Positions 45,500 through 56,045 of a stretch of DNA of 64,000 bases are shown here, piece after piece. The notes beneath the pieces were generated by a model. It worked only from the letters and a program-made list of their open reading frames with translations. It was not told the DNA's origin and searched no databases. Position 1 is the stretch's first letter; each line of letters opens with the position of its first letter. Both the position numbers and the translations under genes were made by a program. Source of the DNA: Armigeres subalbatus (Eukaryota; Arthropoda; Insecta; Diptera; Culicidae); the NCBI RefSeq assembly GCF_024139115.2, contig NC_085139.1, forward strand, positions 68,553,203-68,617,202, given 5' to 3'.

Positions 45500-46574
45500 A
45501 GTGAAAAGGAAGAAATAAGAAAGTAGGAAACACATATAGTAAGAAAGAAAAAAGAACAGAAGAGGAAAAAAGAACAATGATGAAAGAAGAAGGAGGAATA
45601 AAGAAGGAAGAAATAAGTAAGAAAGAAGGAAGAAAAAAGGAAAACAGAAGAAGGAAGAAAGAAGAATGAAAGGAGCACAACTAATTAAAACAAAAAAGCA
45701 GGATGAAGCAAGTAACAGGAAAAGAGAAGAAAATGGAAGAAATGAGGAACAAAGAAGAGAGAAATAAGGAAAAAAAAGAAAGAAGAATGAAAAAAGGAGA
45801 AAGGAAGAAAGAAGGCAGGAAGAAGGATGAAATAATGAAGAAAGAAGGATGAAAGAAGGAAGAAGGGAAGAAATAAAGATTAAAAATGATAAAAAAGGGT
45901 GAAAGAATGAAGAAAGAAGGAAAAGAAGAAGAAAGAAAAAAGAAAATAGGAAGGAAAACAGGAAACAAGAAGGAAGAAGAAAGAAAGTAGAAAGAGAGTA
46001 AGAAAAAAGGAAAAAAAAGGAGGAAGAAAGAAGGTGGAGAGAAGGAATGAAGACGAAAAAACAAAGAAGAAAAATGGAAGAACGAAGAAAGAAAGAAGAA
46101 GGAAAGAAGGAAGGAATAAGAAGGAAAAAAGAAAGAACAAAAACGAAGGAAAGGAAGAAAAAAGAATGAAAGAAGGAAGAAAAAAAAGGAAGAGAGAAGC
46201 AAAAATGGAGAGGAAAGAAAAAAAGAAAGAAAGTAAAAATAAAAAAGAAAGAAAACCAGGACACAAAAGAAAGAAAAAAAGAGGGAGAGAGAAAGAAAAA
46301 AGGGAGAAGAAATAAAGAAGAAATAAGTAAGAAAGAAGGAAGAAAGGAGGAAAAAAGAAAAACAAAGAAGAAAGAAAGCAAGTAGGAAGGAAGAAGGAAG
46401 AATTAAGGAAGAAAAATGGTGGAAAGTAGGAAGGAAGATGAAGAAAGAAAGGAAAAAAAGGAATTAAAGGAGATGAAATATGGAAGGAAGAAGAAAAATA
46501 TATAAAAGACAGACGTAGTCCTACGTCAAAAAAGAAGTAAGAAAGAAGAATGGAAGAAAAGGAATTGAAGGAAG
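45500..46574 (+). repeat. Polypurine tract (GGAAGAAA-type), over 1 kb
   Basis: The plus strand is almost purely A and G (AAGAAAGAAGGAAG words), with rare T or C. The minus strand therefore encodes a spurious low-complexity 407-codon F/S/L-rich frame. Purine mirror tracts of this kind can form triplex (H-DNA). GACGTAGTCCTACGTC at 46512-46527 interrupts it. Confidence 0.9.
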
Positions 46575-46579
46575 GAAAC

Positions 46580-46857
46580 TGTTAAGTGGAGTTCCAAAAA
46601 TGTTGTGAAACTGGCAACACTGGCAATTAAACGCATGTATATGCTTTCATACTGAGGCAATACGGTACGATTAGATTGGTTTAGAGTGGCTATGGAGCCT
46701 GTTGGTTGTTAATTTAGGTGAGACTAGTTTGTAAGTTACTTTATTCATATAATGAATTTAATAATAATTAGATAATAAATTACAGCTTTGAAGCTGTGTG
46801 AAATGAACACTGCTGTCAAAACGGTTTCAATCGAGCCAGGAAAATTTCATCGCAACA
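46580..46857. mobile_element. Solo LTR, 278 bp, with GAAAC target duplication
   Basis: The sequence starts TGTTAAGTGG and ends CGCAACA (TGTT/AACA ends), and is flanked by GAAAC at 46575-46579 and 46858-46862. It holds AT-rich promoter-like sequence and an AATAAA at about 46772. It sits in the polypurine tract, which continues on the far side. A 5-bp duplication and TG...CA ends define an LTR; copia type is likely but cannot be proven without an internal region. Solo LTRs arise by recombination between the two LTRs of a full element. Confidence 0.75.
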
Positions 46858-46994
46858 GAAACATATAAAGTAAGAAGGACAAAGGAAGAAGGAAGAGAAT
46901 AGAAGGAAAAAGGAAGAAGAAATAAAAAAGAAGGAAGAAAAAAGAAGTAAGATAAATGAAGGAAGAAAAAAAAGAAGGAATTAAAAAGAAATAC

Positions 46995-47125
46995 CTTTCG
47001 TCCTTTCGACCTTTTGTACTTCGACCTTTGGACGCAGTTTTTTTGTTTCGATCTTTCGTCCCTTCGACCTTTTGACCCTTCGACCTTTTGACCTTCGACC
47101 TTTCGACCTTCAACCTTTTGTCCTA
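46995..47125 (-). repeat. TTCGACCTTT tandem repeat, right arm
   Basis: CTTTCGACCTTTTG units repeat; this is the inverse complement of the array at 45215-45305. Confidence 0.75.
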
Positions 47126-47530
47126 CAACCAGTGAGAAATGAGATGTCTCACTTCTTATTTTGCACTACTCACTTTTCACATTGAAAAGTGGGAAGTGAT
47201 AAATGGCGTCTCACTTCTTAGTTTTCACTAATCATTTCTAACTGCTCACTTTGAAAAGTGGGAAGAGTGCCTCTCTTCTCGTTTTTCATTTCTTACTTCT
47301 TATTTCCCAATTTTGAAGTGAGACGTCTCACTTCTCACTAATAATATTGCGCTGCTCACTTCTCACTGTGAAAAGTGAGAAGTGCGAAGTGAGTAGTGAG
47401 ACGACTCTTTTCTTACTTATCATTTCTCACTTCTAACAGCAAAAAGTAAGAAGTGTGAAGTGAGTGGTGAGATGTATCATCTCTCACTTCGCACTACTTT
47501 ATTTTCACAGTGAAAAGTGAGATAAGAGAG
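47125..47530. repeat. GTGAGA palindromic satellite, right arm
   Basis: Alternating GTGAGAAGTG and CACTTCTCAC runs with GAGACGTCTCAC joints, as at 2874-3120. Confidence 0.75.
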
Positions 47531-47534
47531 AAAT

Positions 47535-47957
47535 TTATTTATTTATGTTTCATCTGACTGTATGTAAACTTAATTACTATTTGGAACATTGTCAGTCATT
47601 AAAATATCTTGTCAAACAAAACCGAAATCTAGATGCGTTGATGTTGAAGTCGAAGTATATGGCTCCTTCGTTGAAGCGACGATACATAGCGACGAAGCAG
47701 CTGTTGGCGGCATAGTTCGTGCTTTAAACTGCTTCATACAATAAATCTCTAGGCTGACGTGTACGAGAGGGTGCGTAAAGTTGTATCTTTGTCAACAAAT
47801 CTGGCACATCGTATTCAGAGAGCAATAATTTAGCGATAAAAACTGCTTGAGCCACATTCCTCCGCTTTCCAAGAGTATCCAGTCCTAGTAAGCGACAACG
47901 ATCAGCGTATGGTGGAAGATTGAGCGAGTTTGAAACACAAAGGATCTCGAAATTCAC
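47535..47957 (-). pseudogene. Jockey/CR1-type RT, C-terminal fragment
   Basis: Minus-strand translation LNLPPYADRCRLLGLDTL, then APSRTRQPRDLLYEAV before a stop, then YRRFNEGAIYFDFNI, parallels the plus-strand fragment at 5040-5330 (NLPPYRNRCALIDLQPL, APSRQLRNRQLLWI, YRLFNKVCCFFDFNV). It is the extreme C-terminus of the same ORF2 type, with one in-frame stop. The 3' side borders an AAATAAATAAATTT-like tail and then GTGAGA satellite; the 5' side ends abruptly at GTGAGA satellite. So it is a fragment embedded in the right arm of the composite. Confidence 0.65.
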
Positions 47958-47959
47958 TA

Positions 47960-48231
47960 ATCAGATATGATTAGTGAGAAGTGTCACGTCTCACTTCTGA
48001 CTTCGCACTAGTATTTTCTCACTCCTCACTTATCTCTGTGAAAAGAGAGTAGTACGGAGTGAGACGTCTCACTTCTTACTTATCATTTCTCACTTCTGAC
48101 TGTGAAAAGTGGAAAGAGCGAAGTAAGAAGGGAGAAGCCTCTCTTCTCATTCATCATGTCTTACTTATTATTTCCAAAATTTGCAGTAAAAAGTGAGAAA
48201 TAATGATTGAGAAGTGAGAAGTGAGACGTCA
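47960..48231. repeat. GTGAGA palindromic satellite, outer right arm
   Basis: Same sequence class as 47125-47530. It joins the forward 17-bp array at 48232 with the joint GAGACGTCAAATTACCCATT. Confidence 0.75.
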
Positions 48232-48353
48232 AATTACCCATTCGCCCAAATAATATATTCGATCGAATGACCTGTTTAGCCAAATAACATATTCGGCCGC
48301 ATGACCAAATGACTTTCGGCCAGATGACTTGCGGCCAAACGACCCTCCCCCCA
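48232..48353 (+). repeat. 17-bp minisatellite, forward orientation, right end
   Basis: About seven units (CGAATGACCTGTTTAGCC and similar), ending GGCCAAACGACCCTCCCCCC. The end phrase matches that at 5592. Confidence 0.8.
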
Positions 48354-48905
48354 TCTCTGGACATGTTCAATTATAACGATGATCTCAAATGAACTTGTTT
48401 TGCTAGTTTGACATGTCACACTCTGACTCACAGAAGTGCTTCGCAAGAGTTCCTACGAATGCCAGCAAAACCTACTCCAGTACTCCACAGAATATCTCCG
48501 TAACCAAGTGGGTAATCCAAAATATTATCCCACTTCCACAATTCTGAGCGATTGTTTTGAGAGGTCGATCGCCACAATCGGTTGAGAATCGCAGAAGATA
48601 TCATTTTTTTAGTTATGATATGAAATAATGAATCGTTGGCTCAAAATGTGAGGGTTAATGTAGGAGTTCCTGATGAAATCTCTGGCAGAATTCATGGAGG
48701 ATTTTTTGGAAAAAAAATGGGTGACTTTTAGGATGAATTTATATAAAAAATATAATTCCTGATGGATTCTCCGCATAATAATTTCTCCATAATTTCTTGA
48801 GTTATTCCCAGCAGAAGAATAGAAGAATTAGAAGAATTTCCAGTGGTTGGTTGAAATCTCAGTCGCCAAGCGATAGAATCGCGTCGCGTGTGTTTGGGAG
48901 AACCT
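48354..48905. other. Interval without recognisable gene
   Basis: Only weak degenerate words of the GGAGTTCCTGATGAA / GAATTCATGGAGGA type at 48660-48830 hint at an old repeat. Confidence 0.35.
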
Positions 48906-48908
48906 TAA

Positions 48909-49048
48909 GGGGCAAGCCAGAGTAAACGCGACGAGCGATGCGACGCGACGCGACTCACGTGAAAGAATAACAATCATTATCAACAGGCTGTCAAATTGCA
49001 CTGTCGCGTCGCGTCGCATCGCATGTCGCGTTTACTCTGGTTTGCCCC
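48909..49048. mobile_element. Harbinger-like MITE with TAA target duplication, 140 bp
   Basis: The left arm GGGGCAAGCCAGAGTAAACG is mirrored by CGTTTACTCTGGTTTGCCCC... at the right end in inverse, over about 48 bp per arm, with inner (GCGAC)n sequence. TAA flanks both ends (48906-48908, 49049-49051). A 3-bp TAA/TTA duplication is the hallmark of PIF/Harbinger. The host sequence is itself a tandem duplicate whose second copy (about 49075-49099) is uninterrupted. Confidence 0.8.
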
Positions 49049-49099
49049 TAAGAGTCTGGTTAGCCTTAAGGTTAGGAGAACCTTAAGAGTCTGGTTAGA

Positions 49100-49585
49100 A
49101 ATCGAAATGAGCCAAAAAGCTCCTTTCGGCATCGAATTAGGGATCCACCACCACCCTTCCATTACTACACATTGGCAACCGCTAACCAAGACGAACCTCT
49201 GCCATACAACCTGACCCTCAGATTCCAATAAAATTCCGCAAGAACTCGTGGCGAGTGCGGAGGTGTTCTCGGCTTGCAGTGGGCGAGTGACTGCATCATC
49301 AATTCTTTCCCATTCCCGATGACCGTGAGGACGTGGCCAGCGCCGTTATCGACCATCCAAAAAACTAGAGTTCTCGGACTGTGCATATTGAGGTTGGAGA
49401 GCAAATCCCATGCTTCCATCCATTGGTTCCCTGTGCAATTGCGATTGTTCTGGTCGATCACGGAGTAGCAACTACGAAATGCACGGCCATCATGCTTATG
49501 CTCATGAATATGAATTCAGTTTTCGGGATCTTTTCACTTACTTAATACACTAAAAAACGGATCTTTTGTCAACTGAAAATTTAAT
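49100..49585. other. Interval without recognisable gene
   Basis: Open frames on both strands (up to 98 codons on minus) lack any recognised domain. Confidence 0.35.
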
Positions 49586-49587
49586 TA

Positions 49588-49756
49588 GGGGGAATGACGG
49601 CTTTGGCAGGGGTTTTTTTTATGACTAACTAGGCTCAAATTTGGCCTAAGCATTCTTTGCATATCAAAGAATATTGTAGCCAAATTTCATAAAATTTGGT
49701 CGACAAAAACCCCCTGCCAATAATTGAACAAAACCTGCTAAAGCCGTCTTTCCCCC
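49588..49756. mobile_element. TA-flanked MITE, 169 bp
   Basis: Ends GGGGGAATGACGGCTTTGGC and GCTAAAGCCGTCTTTCCCCC are inverted copies; TA lies at 49586-49587 and 49757-49758. The end motif with CGGCTTTGGC is shared with the element at 43385-43586, so the two may be mobilised by the same transposase. Confidence 0.75.
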
Positions 49757-49759
49757 TAT

Positions 49760-50060
49760 CTGAAAGGTTGCCTTTAGGAAACCACAAAAGCCGAGCATGA
49801 CAAGTGCAACCGCTTTTCAAGCTGCCTATTCTTTCCTAGGAATCCGCCAATGAATTCGCATTTGCACGTGCTACTGGAGGGTTTCGAAAAGTAGTCTAAA
49901 CTCTCAACCAACTTGCGCAGCCGGAGAAATATAGGAACTTGCTTTTTCTCATGACCCACATGGAAATACTCGTCGATAATGGTAAGAGCTTTCGTCAACT
50001 CGAGAAAAGCATATTCTTGAAGGACGTTCCAAGCTTCGCCTTTGCCGCGTTCAGGTTTTT
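49760..50060 (-). other. Unrecognised open stretch of about 95 codons
   Basis: A minus frame open from about 50055 to a stop near 49774 encodes NVLQEYAFLELTKALTIIDE, then YFHVGHEKKQVPIFLRLRKL. The composition is protein-like, with mixed charge and amphipathic helices, unlike the surrounding low-complexity frames. I recognise no family. It could be part of a gag or transposase relic, or a host exon. Confidence 0.2.
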
Positions 50061-50429
50061 ATCTCCTTACCGGCGAAACAAGTGTAAATTAAAGTGAGCG
50101 ACCTTGACAACAGCAAAACACATTAAAACCAAGATAAGCGGGGCGAACAAGTTATAATGAGGCGCAACGGTCTGGGTTTTGCATAATTTATGATGCTGAT
50201 CATCTGCTGTTTTATTGTGGATGGTTTCAAGAGATGTCGTTTTCGAAAGAAGTTTCTTTAGACTCAATCGCTTCGTCACAATTGCTTCAATATGGGTTAT
50301 CTGACATAGGATTGTAAATTCAAATATTTGTGTCGCATACCCATGGTCTGCTTCAAGCGTTGGAAGAATAGCAACCTGAAGGCATCAGGTCTTGCTAAGG
50401 GAAACATTTCAACTCCTAGCGTATCTCAA

Positions 50430-50745
50430 GTATCTACTTACTTACTCACTTATGGGTCCTGTACACCCTGATGGGTCCTGAGCGATGTCCAGCTATCACC
50501 TGAACGATTAAGCTCGTTGTTTGAGATCTGCAGTTGTGAAGCCACCAGGCCCGAATTGTGTACAACAGGCATCTGTCGATGAACACCTGCAGCCGTTGAG
50601 TGTTCTCTGCTGATACACACCATGTTTCGCTGTCGTATAGCAGCACAGATTTCACGTTAGAATAAAAATTTGGATCCTCAAGATCAAGTTTAAGTAAAAA
50701 ACAGAAACATATGAGCAATTTTGTACACCCTAATCGCTGCTGCAT
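50430..50745 (-). pseudogene. Non-LTR RT C-terminal fragment with (AAGT)n tail
   Basis: The minus frame SNVKSVLLYDSETWCVSAEN then TQRLQVFIDRCL and IRAWWLHN matches the conserved C-terminal region (NVKSVLLYGCETW...INRCLRxIIxxxWPxxxSN) of non-LTR ORF2 proteins. After AWWLHN the match ends; the remainder reads through to a stop followed by AAGTAAGTAAGTAGAT on the minus strand, a short tandem 3' tail. So an internal deletion has fused the RT end to the 3' terminus. Clade uncertain. Confidence 0.65.
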
Positions 50746-53325
50746 ACGAAAGTGTGTGCATCATTGCCAGTGTAGTGCATATTTATCATTCTTGGGTCCC
50801 TTTCGAAGCGAGCACGCGAAGTATCATCATCTTGTGCATCGGCTCTGACAGCCGTTGTTCACACAAAAGCACAAGATAAACAGACGAAGCGGCGGAGGCG
50901 TAGATGAATGGTACGAGAGGTCCTTTCTGTTTGTTCCTTGTGATCCAATCAATGCAGATGCTCGTAGCCTTAACGACTGTGCGGTCGGGAAGATGATGGT
51001 ATTTGTGAAATCCTCATTGATTCTCCTTTTCGAATCAGCGAAAATACATTTAATGACAAGGTCATTTTGCGTAATTAATGTTTTTGTAAAATGTTGATGA
51101 TTTTTCTCTACTTTGACCGGGAAGGCTCGAAAATTTTGGGATACATCTCTCGCTCAGGTATAGATTAAGTCAACCCATGTTGAAATAAAAAAAATGTTAG
51201 GCATATATTTAATTTCATCGGAGTCAAAACCTTAAAATACTTCGTTTCCACAGATTCTTTTTTTTTTTGACACTGTTAAAACAAAATTGCTAGGATAAAA
51301 AATATTAGAATCGTTACAGTGTTACTGAAAACAGAGATTAGGGAACACAACACTTGGCAAAGAATTTATTGCTAGAACCGAATTCTACGGTGTCAAAAAT
51401 GCTCGTGAAAAGTATTTAATGGTTACTCCCAACGAAACATAAACAAAGCCACACCGTTCTGTTGAATAGGGTTGTGCGGACTAACTAAGAAAACAAAACT
51501 AATAATTCTGAAGTGTGCTTAGAGACGATTTATTTTATATCAATTCAAGCAAAACGTTGGAACAACGCGCCGGTCACCGCAGCTCCGATTTAATCCCACG
51601 CAAATCATGATGTTGCCTTGCCACTACTGGCGCAGTCAAAGATAATACTCAGCGCTGACCGGTCAATATTCGGTTGCTAATCATTCACGTTTTAACAGCA
51701 AGAGGTGTGCGCCACCGTCGAAATGTTTGCACACCACGCCGGTACAAATGTAACCATCAATAAATAAAATACCAAGGAAATATTTATTTGTTAAGCTTAC
51801 ACTTCTTCCAAATATGTTTCAATATTCCCCTTTATAACTTGTATACCACTACCTGTATTCAATAGAATGGAAAGAAATATAATTTTTCAGGCATAAGTAT
51901 TCGTAACAATAATTTATTGCACACTAATATGCTAAATAAAAGCCTCGATCCTCCTCCTTTCCACGATTCCGTCCAACCTGATTGTTTATTGTAGCTTATG
52001 GAAGTTAATATTCTTTTAGGTGCCCATTTATTCGCGTGAGCCGTCGGTCGCGCATTTTCACTCCCGCTGCCCGCGGAAAATGGCCATTTCGAAATGGGCA
52101 GTTTTGTAATAATCGTCGTCACGGCACACTACGGTTGGCTTTCAACCGGAGAAAATGGACAGTAGTCGTTCGCTGATTTGGTTACGATTGCGATCCAATT
52201 AGAAGAACAGTATTCGTGGTCAGACTTGCCAGATTCCTATTACACATTCAATGTTCATTGAAATTAACATCGGAAAAACTGATCCAACTGGAGAAACGCA
52301 AATTAGCGAACGCCGACCGTAACGTTTTCGCACAACGCACCCGTCAACAAGTTTATGGTGGCGGGCGGCACCAGTCATCAAATAGTCTGACGGACGTTCC
52401 AGCGCATAACCCTTCCGGAATCTAATATATTTTGTTCGTGGATGTTGTTCACTCTCGCAGTTCACTTTATGGTGAAAAGAAGAACCTTAGCGTGCTGAGG
52501 GACGTACGATGCGATGGGTCGGGCTGGCGGAGACTGCGTTAGAAATATGTTAATGAGTTTTATGGGATTCGAACAAGGGAGCGAGGAGACCTTTTCGCCA
52601 AGAGTCGTCAAGTAGGTTGGATGATGTCTTCTTTAGCGAACGAGGGTTTTCAATGGTTGAAGGTATTGGACGGTGGAGGTGTTTGTGACTATTTTAATAA
52701 TTTGTTTACTTGTTCCATTGGCAGAATATTAGAAGTAATGTGTTTTCCCATAGTTGAGGAGCTGCTTGAAAGGTTTATGACCAAGGGAGCAAAATGTTGA
52801 CAATAAATTATTCAAAGACTTTTATACGACAATATTAAAAAAGTTTACATTGCAGTGCAGTGTCAATTGAGCGTTTTGACCCGAATGAGGGCTTGGCTTC
52901 CATGATTTTCAATTGAAAGCTGGGATGTTAAGCGAGTGGTCTATTCAATTAACAGCAACAAACGCTTTCATTCGATTCACTTTGAGTACATGATAAATCG
53001 CACACCACCAGATCAGATGCAGCCTAAAAGTTAATTCTATACCCATTTCACCGCATTCACAGGCCTCAACCATTGGTTTTAAGTCGTTTTCCTGTCGTCT
53101 AAGATACAACGATTAGTCTAAGCTAAAAATGGGGCCCAATCTAATAATAATGTGGTAATGATCGAAAATAATGCTTATCGCAAACAATTTCATAAAATTG
53201 TACAACAGAGAATCAATTCTATAATTAACATTTCAAGACGCGTAAATCTATATCAAAATTTAATATTCTGAATTCTAGCCCGCCGGCTTTGAATCTTCGC
53301 TGACAGTACATTGTAAAAGGATATC
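50746..53325. other. Mostly single-copy interval without recognisable gene
   Basis: No tandem repeats, palindromes or domain-bearing frames were recognised across 2.6 kb. Confidence 0.35.
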
Positions 53326-53327
53326 AC

Positions 53328-53701
53328 TTACAGGTAGAGGAAAAGATGTTTACCAGTCTTCCAATTCTTTGATCCAGCACAATGATGATCACAGCGAAAA
53401 AAATCAGGAAACTGTGCCAGATACATAAAGCATCCAACAGCTTTCTGGTAGGGAATTTTCTTCATACACTGAGCCTCTTCACTGCACGTCACCAACGTAC
53501 GCCGTAACAAACAAAATCATCGATCCAATAGTACATACGTGGATCGTACTCAGTTTGAACAAGTCCTAGTTTTCTTTCATTATTAATCAGCGAAACGCTG
53601 TTGTTGGACATCCTCCAGCGTTCGGAGTCGTCTCTGAATAATGCCTTCAATGTCTCCTGGTGGGTAACCAGACCAACATCACTACACGCTAACGTTCCCA
53701 T
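53328..53701 (-). pseudogene. Ty1/copia reverse transcriptase fragment
   Basis: Minus translation ETLKALFRDDSERWRMSNNS then LGLVQTEYDPRMYYWIDD is followed, after a frame change, by EAQCMKKIPYQKAVGCFMYL and AQFPDF. KIPYxxAVGxLMYLA...RPDI is the conserved block between the RT and RNase H domains of copia polyproteins. Both parts carry stops and the linker is shortened. Only about 370 bp remain and no LTR was found nearby. Confidence 0.6.
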
Positions 53702-54287
53702 TTACTGCCACCAGATTATGTTGCTTGTTGGTCAGCGTATATATCGGACTACACATGGAACATCTACTGCCTAAACTATGACTTCAATAGGACCATCTAA
53801 CAGGCCGAAAGAGATATGGTGCTCATTCGAGTTCGAGTTCGACGCTAAAAAAATGCCTTCTGGTAACATTATGATTGTACTTCAAACTTGCGCTATTGCC
53901 TTCAAAATCTAGAGCTGTTTTAAGTTTGCGCTACAAGAAAATAAGTAAATTGAAGTTTAAAAACGGAAGGCGGGTTAAAAAACCAGTTTGAGTGATCCTT
54001 TAAAACATTTTCTTTGAAAAAAAACTCAAAGGTGCAGCCCAATCGGGTTGGACGCAAAGGTGACGTAGGACTACGCAGGTATACAAAATTGATGGTATTT
54101 GCCATAATAATTTGTGTCGTTTTATTAACATCGAGCAAACTGCTCGGAGGCCAACTGAATCAAGAAGTTGAAAAGTTGTTCCCAGTTGGATGGACTTTGA
54201 GTCTCTAACCGTGGAATTAACATGACTCATCGGCCGCTGAAGCCACTCGATTGGTTTTCAGTCGAGGACATCACAATCCTTACTTTG
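53702..54287. other. Interval without recognisable gene
   Basis: The only notable feature is GACGTAGGACTACG at 54062-54075, a partial copy of a recurrent palindrome. Confidence 0.35.
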
Positions 54288-54435
54288 CCACGTACGCTTA
54301 CATCGCGGGCGAAAACCAAACGTTGCAAATAAATATATTTGCGTTTGGTTTCACGCCACTTCTGATTCTGTTTTTTTTTTCTTCTTTATTTCGGCCATTT
54401 TTGAGGATGGTGTCCTCCAAAAAGGTCTTTATACA
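54288..54435 (+). repeat. Dispersed repeat, copy B
   Basis: Matches 7793-7945. Its central hairpin ACCAAACGTTGCAAATA / TATTTGCGTTTGGT is better preserved here. Confidence 0.5.
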
Positions 54436-54509
54436 AAAGAAGGTTGATCCGACAATCCGATATGAACTTTCTTCAAAGCGCAAAACTCAATCGTAACTAG
54501 CGTATTTGA

Positions 54510-56045
54510 TAGCGCGGCGGAGGGAGATTATGCAATTAGTTTGAATGGATGGAATCACTAACAGCAACCAAGCTACCACGCTAAACCCGATGCAACCGAA
54601 ACAGTCCATTTTCGCAATTTACTCTTTCTTTCCATAAAATGCTGGTTCTGAGAAGAACCATTTTTAATTTTCCAATGCGCATTTCCAATAACTAACTACA
54701 TCCAATTGCTTGTCGGCACCTTGCGTTGAAACTTTCAGACCGCCACTTGATGATTTTTCGCTAAGCCTCCAAAATTTTGAATAAATTTTCCGCATTGTCA
54801 CTGCCACCCACGCCTTCGTGCTACTGTATCCGCTCCGCTGCATTGAATGTCGAAACGCTCTTTGTGGAATCTCGATCAAAACGGTTCGCGCACGCCGAAC
54901 ATCAGCTTTCTTGTATGTAATAAATTAAGCACGTTATCCCCGCCCCTTTGTGATCTGATATGGGGGTAAATATAAAGTGCACTCATAACGACTAATGAAA
55001 GGGCGGGGCAAATGTAATTACTTCATTAGATATAAGAAAGCTGGTTTTCGGCGAGCGCGAGCCATTTTGACGGGGATTCCGCAGACAATGTCGGAGAATG
55101 TTATTTGCCACTGCCTTGCAAGCGGGAAAAAATGCATCAAAAATAAAATAGGGTTTTACGTAAAATAAATCAAAACAAGGCACGTTTCTAGCGAAGAGTC
55201 ATAGTTGAAAAACGCATCATAAATGAAAAAAAATGTTTCGCACTTTTTTTCCCAAGCAATTTTGTCAAAAATCCAAAAACCAAATATACAAGAGTACATG
55301 AGATTCAAAATAATGATTACCAATGGGAAAAAATATATCTTTGTCGACATTTTTCAACGAATTACAACTGAAAATTCATCTTCCACTCGAAACTTACGAT
55401 CTGTTCGTAAAAAAAACTGTTGTCAAATTGACATTTCAATTTTTAGGGCTCAAATTCATATGGGGGATTACTGGGCAGTAAATATAGTCACTACATGGGA
55501 AATAATAAGTAGAGCTCTTGTTAATAAACAGTAAAACATATAATTTGTTGGTGGCAATATAATTGTCACTGCCTTATAAATGGTTAAACCGCTCTTTGCG
55601 GAATCCCGATCAAAATTTCTTGTATTCAATAAATTAAGCCCGAAAATTTTAATGGATGCAATCATCAACAAAAACCAAGCTTTCACGTCAAAAGCCGATG
55701 CCACCGACACAGTCCATTTTCGCAATTAAACCTTTCTGTTCAGAAAATACTAGTCCTGAGAAGAACCAATTTTCTTTCCCCAATGCGCTTTCCCAATAAT
55801 GTAATAAGAGCATCGCCACTGGCGGCACGGGATCGCTACTATTTGTATAGTCAACCCTTTCTTCATATAAAATGCTGGTTCAATGAGGTTGAATGATCTG
55901 CAGCAACGCAACGAGGACCATCAGCAATGCGAAGGATTTCCGTTGAAAATGTTACCAGCGCCTCCGTGATGATGTGTCCGCTCCGCTGCGATCGCTTTGA
56001 TGCGTCCGCTCTTCGTGAAATCTTGTTCAAACTGAGGATTAGATC
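54510..56045 (+). repeat. Diverged tandem duplication, two to three copies
   Basis: Segment 54540-54690 (ACAGTCCATTTTCGCAATTT, CTGAGAAGAACCA, CCAATGCGC) recurs at 55655-55800. Segment 54820-54935 (CGCTCTTTGTGGAATCTCGA, AATAAATTAAGC) recurs at 55590-55635 and in part at 55955-56030 (GTCCGCTCCGCTGC, CGCTCTTCGTGAAATCTTG). Identity is roughly 75-80% by eye. No protein was recognised on either strand. Confidence 0.5.

Larger units (their letters stand above)
44215..48353. mobile_element. Mirror-symmetric, satellite-armed foldback-like composite
   Basis: In order: 17-bp minisatellite inverted (44215-44795), GTGAGA block (to about 44870), GACAAAATCGGG repeats (44875-45010), GTGAGA (to 45200), AAAGGTCGAA repeats (45215-45305), GTGAGA (to 45500), purine tract (45500-46574), solo LTR, purine tract (46863-46990), then TTCGACCTTT repeats (46995-47125), GTGAGA (to 47530), an RT fragment, GTGAGA (47960-48231), and the 17-bp minisatellite in forward orientation (48232-48353). 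Left and right arms carry the same satellite types in inverted order and orientation. No transposase is visible. The design resembles Drosophila foldback elements, whose long arms are built from short tandem repeats; sequence homology to them is not claimed. Confidence 0.5.

Noticed and set aside
45158..46381. 407-codon minus-strand F/S/L-rich frame resembling a multi-spanning membrane protein
   Set aside because: It is the complement of the polypurine tract; hydrophobicity follows from TTC/TCC/CTT codons.
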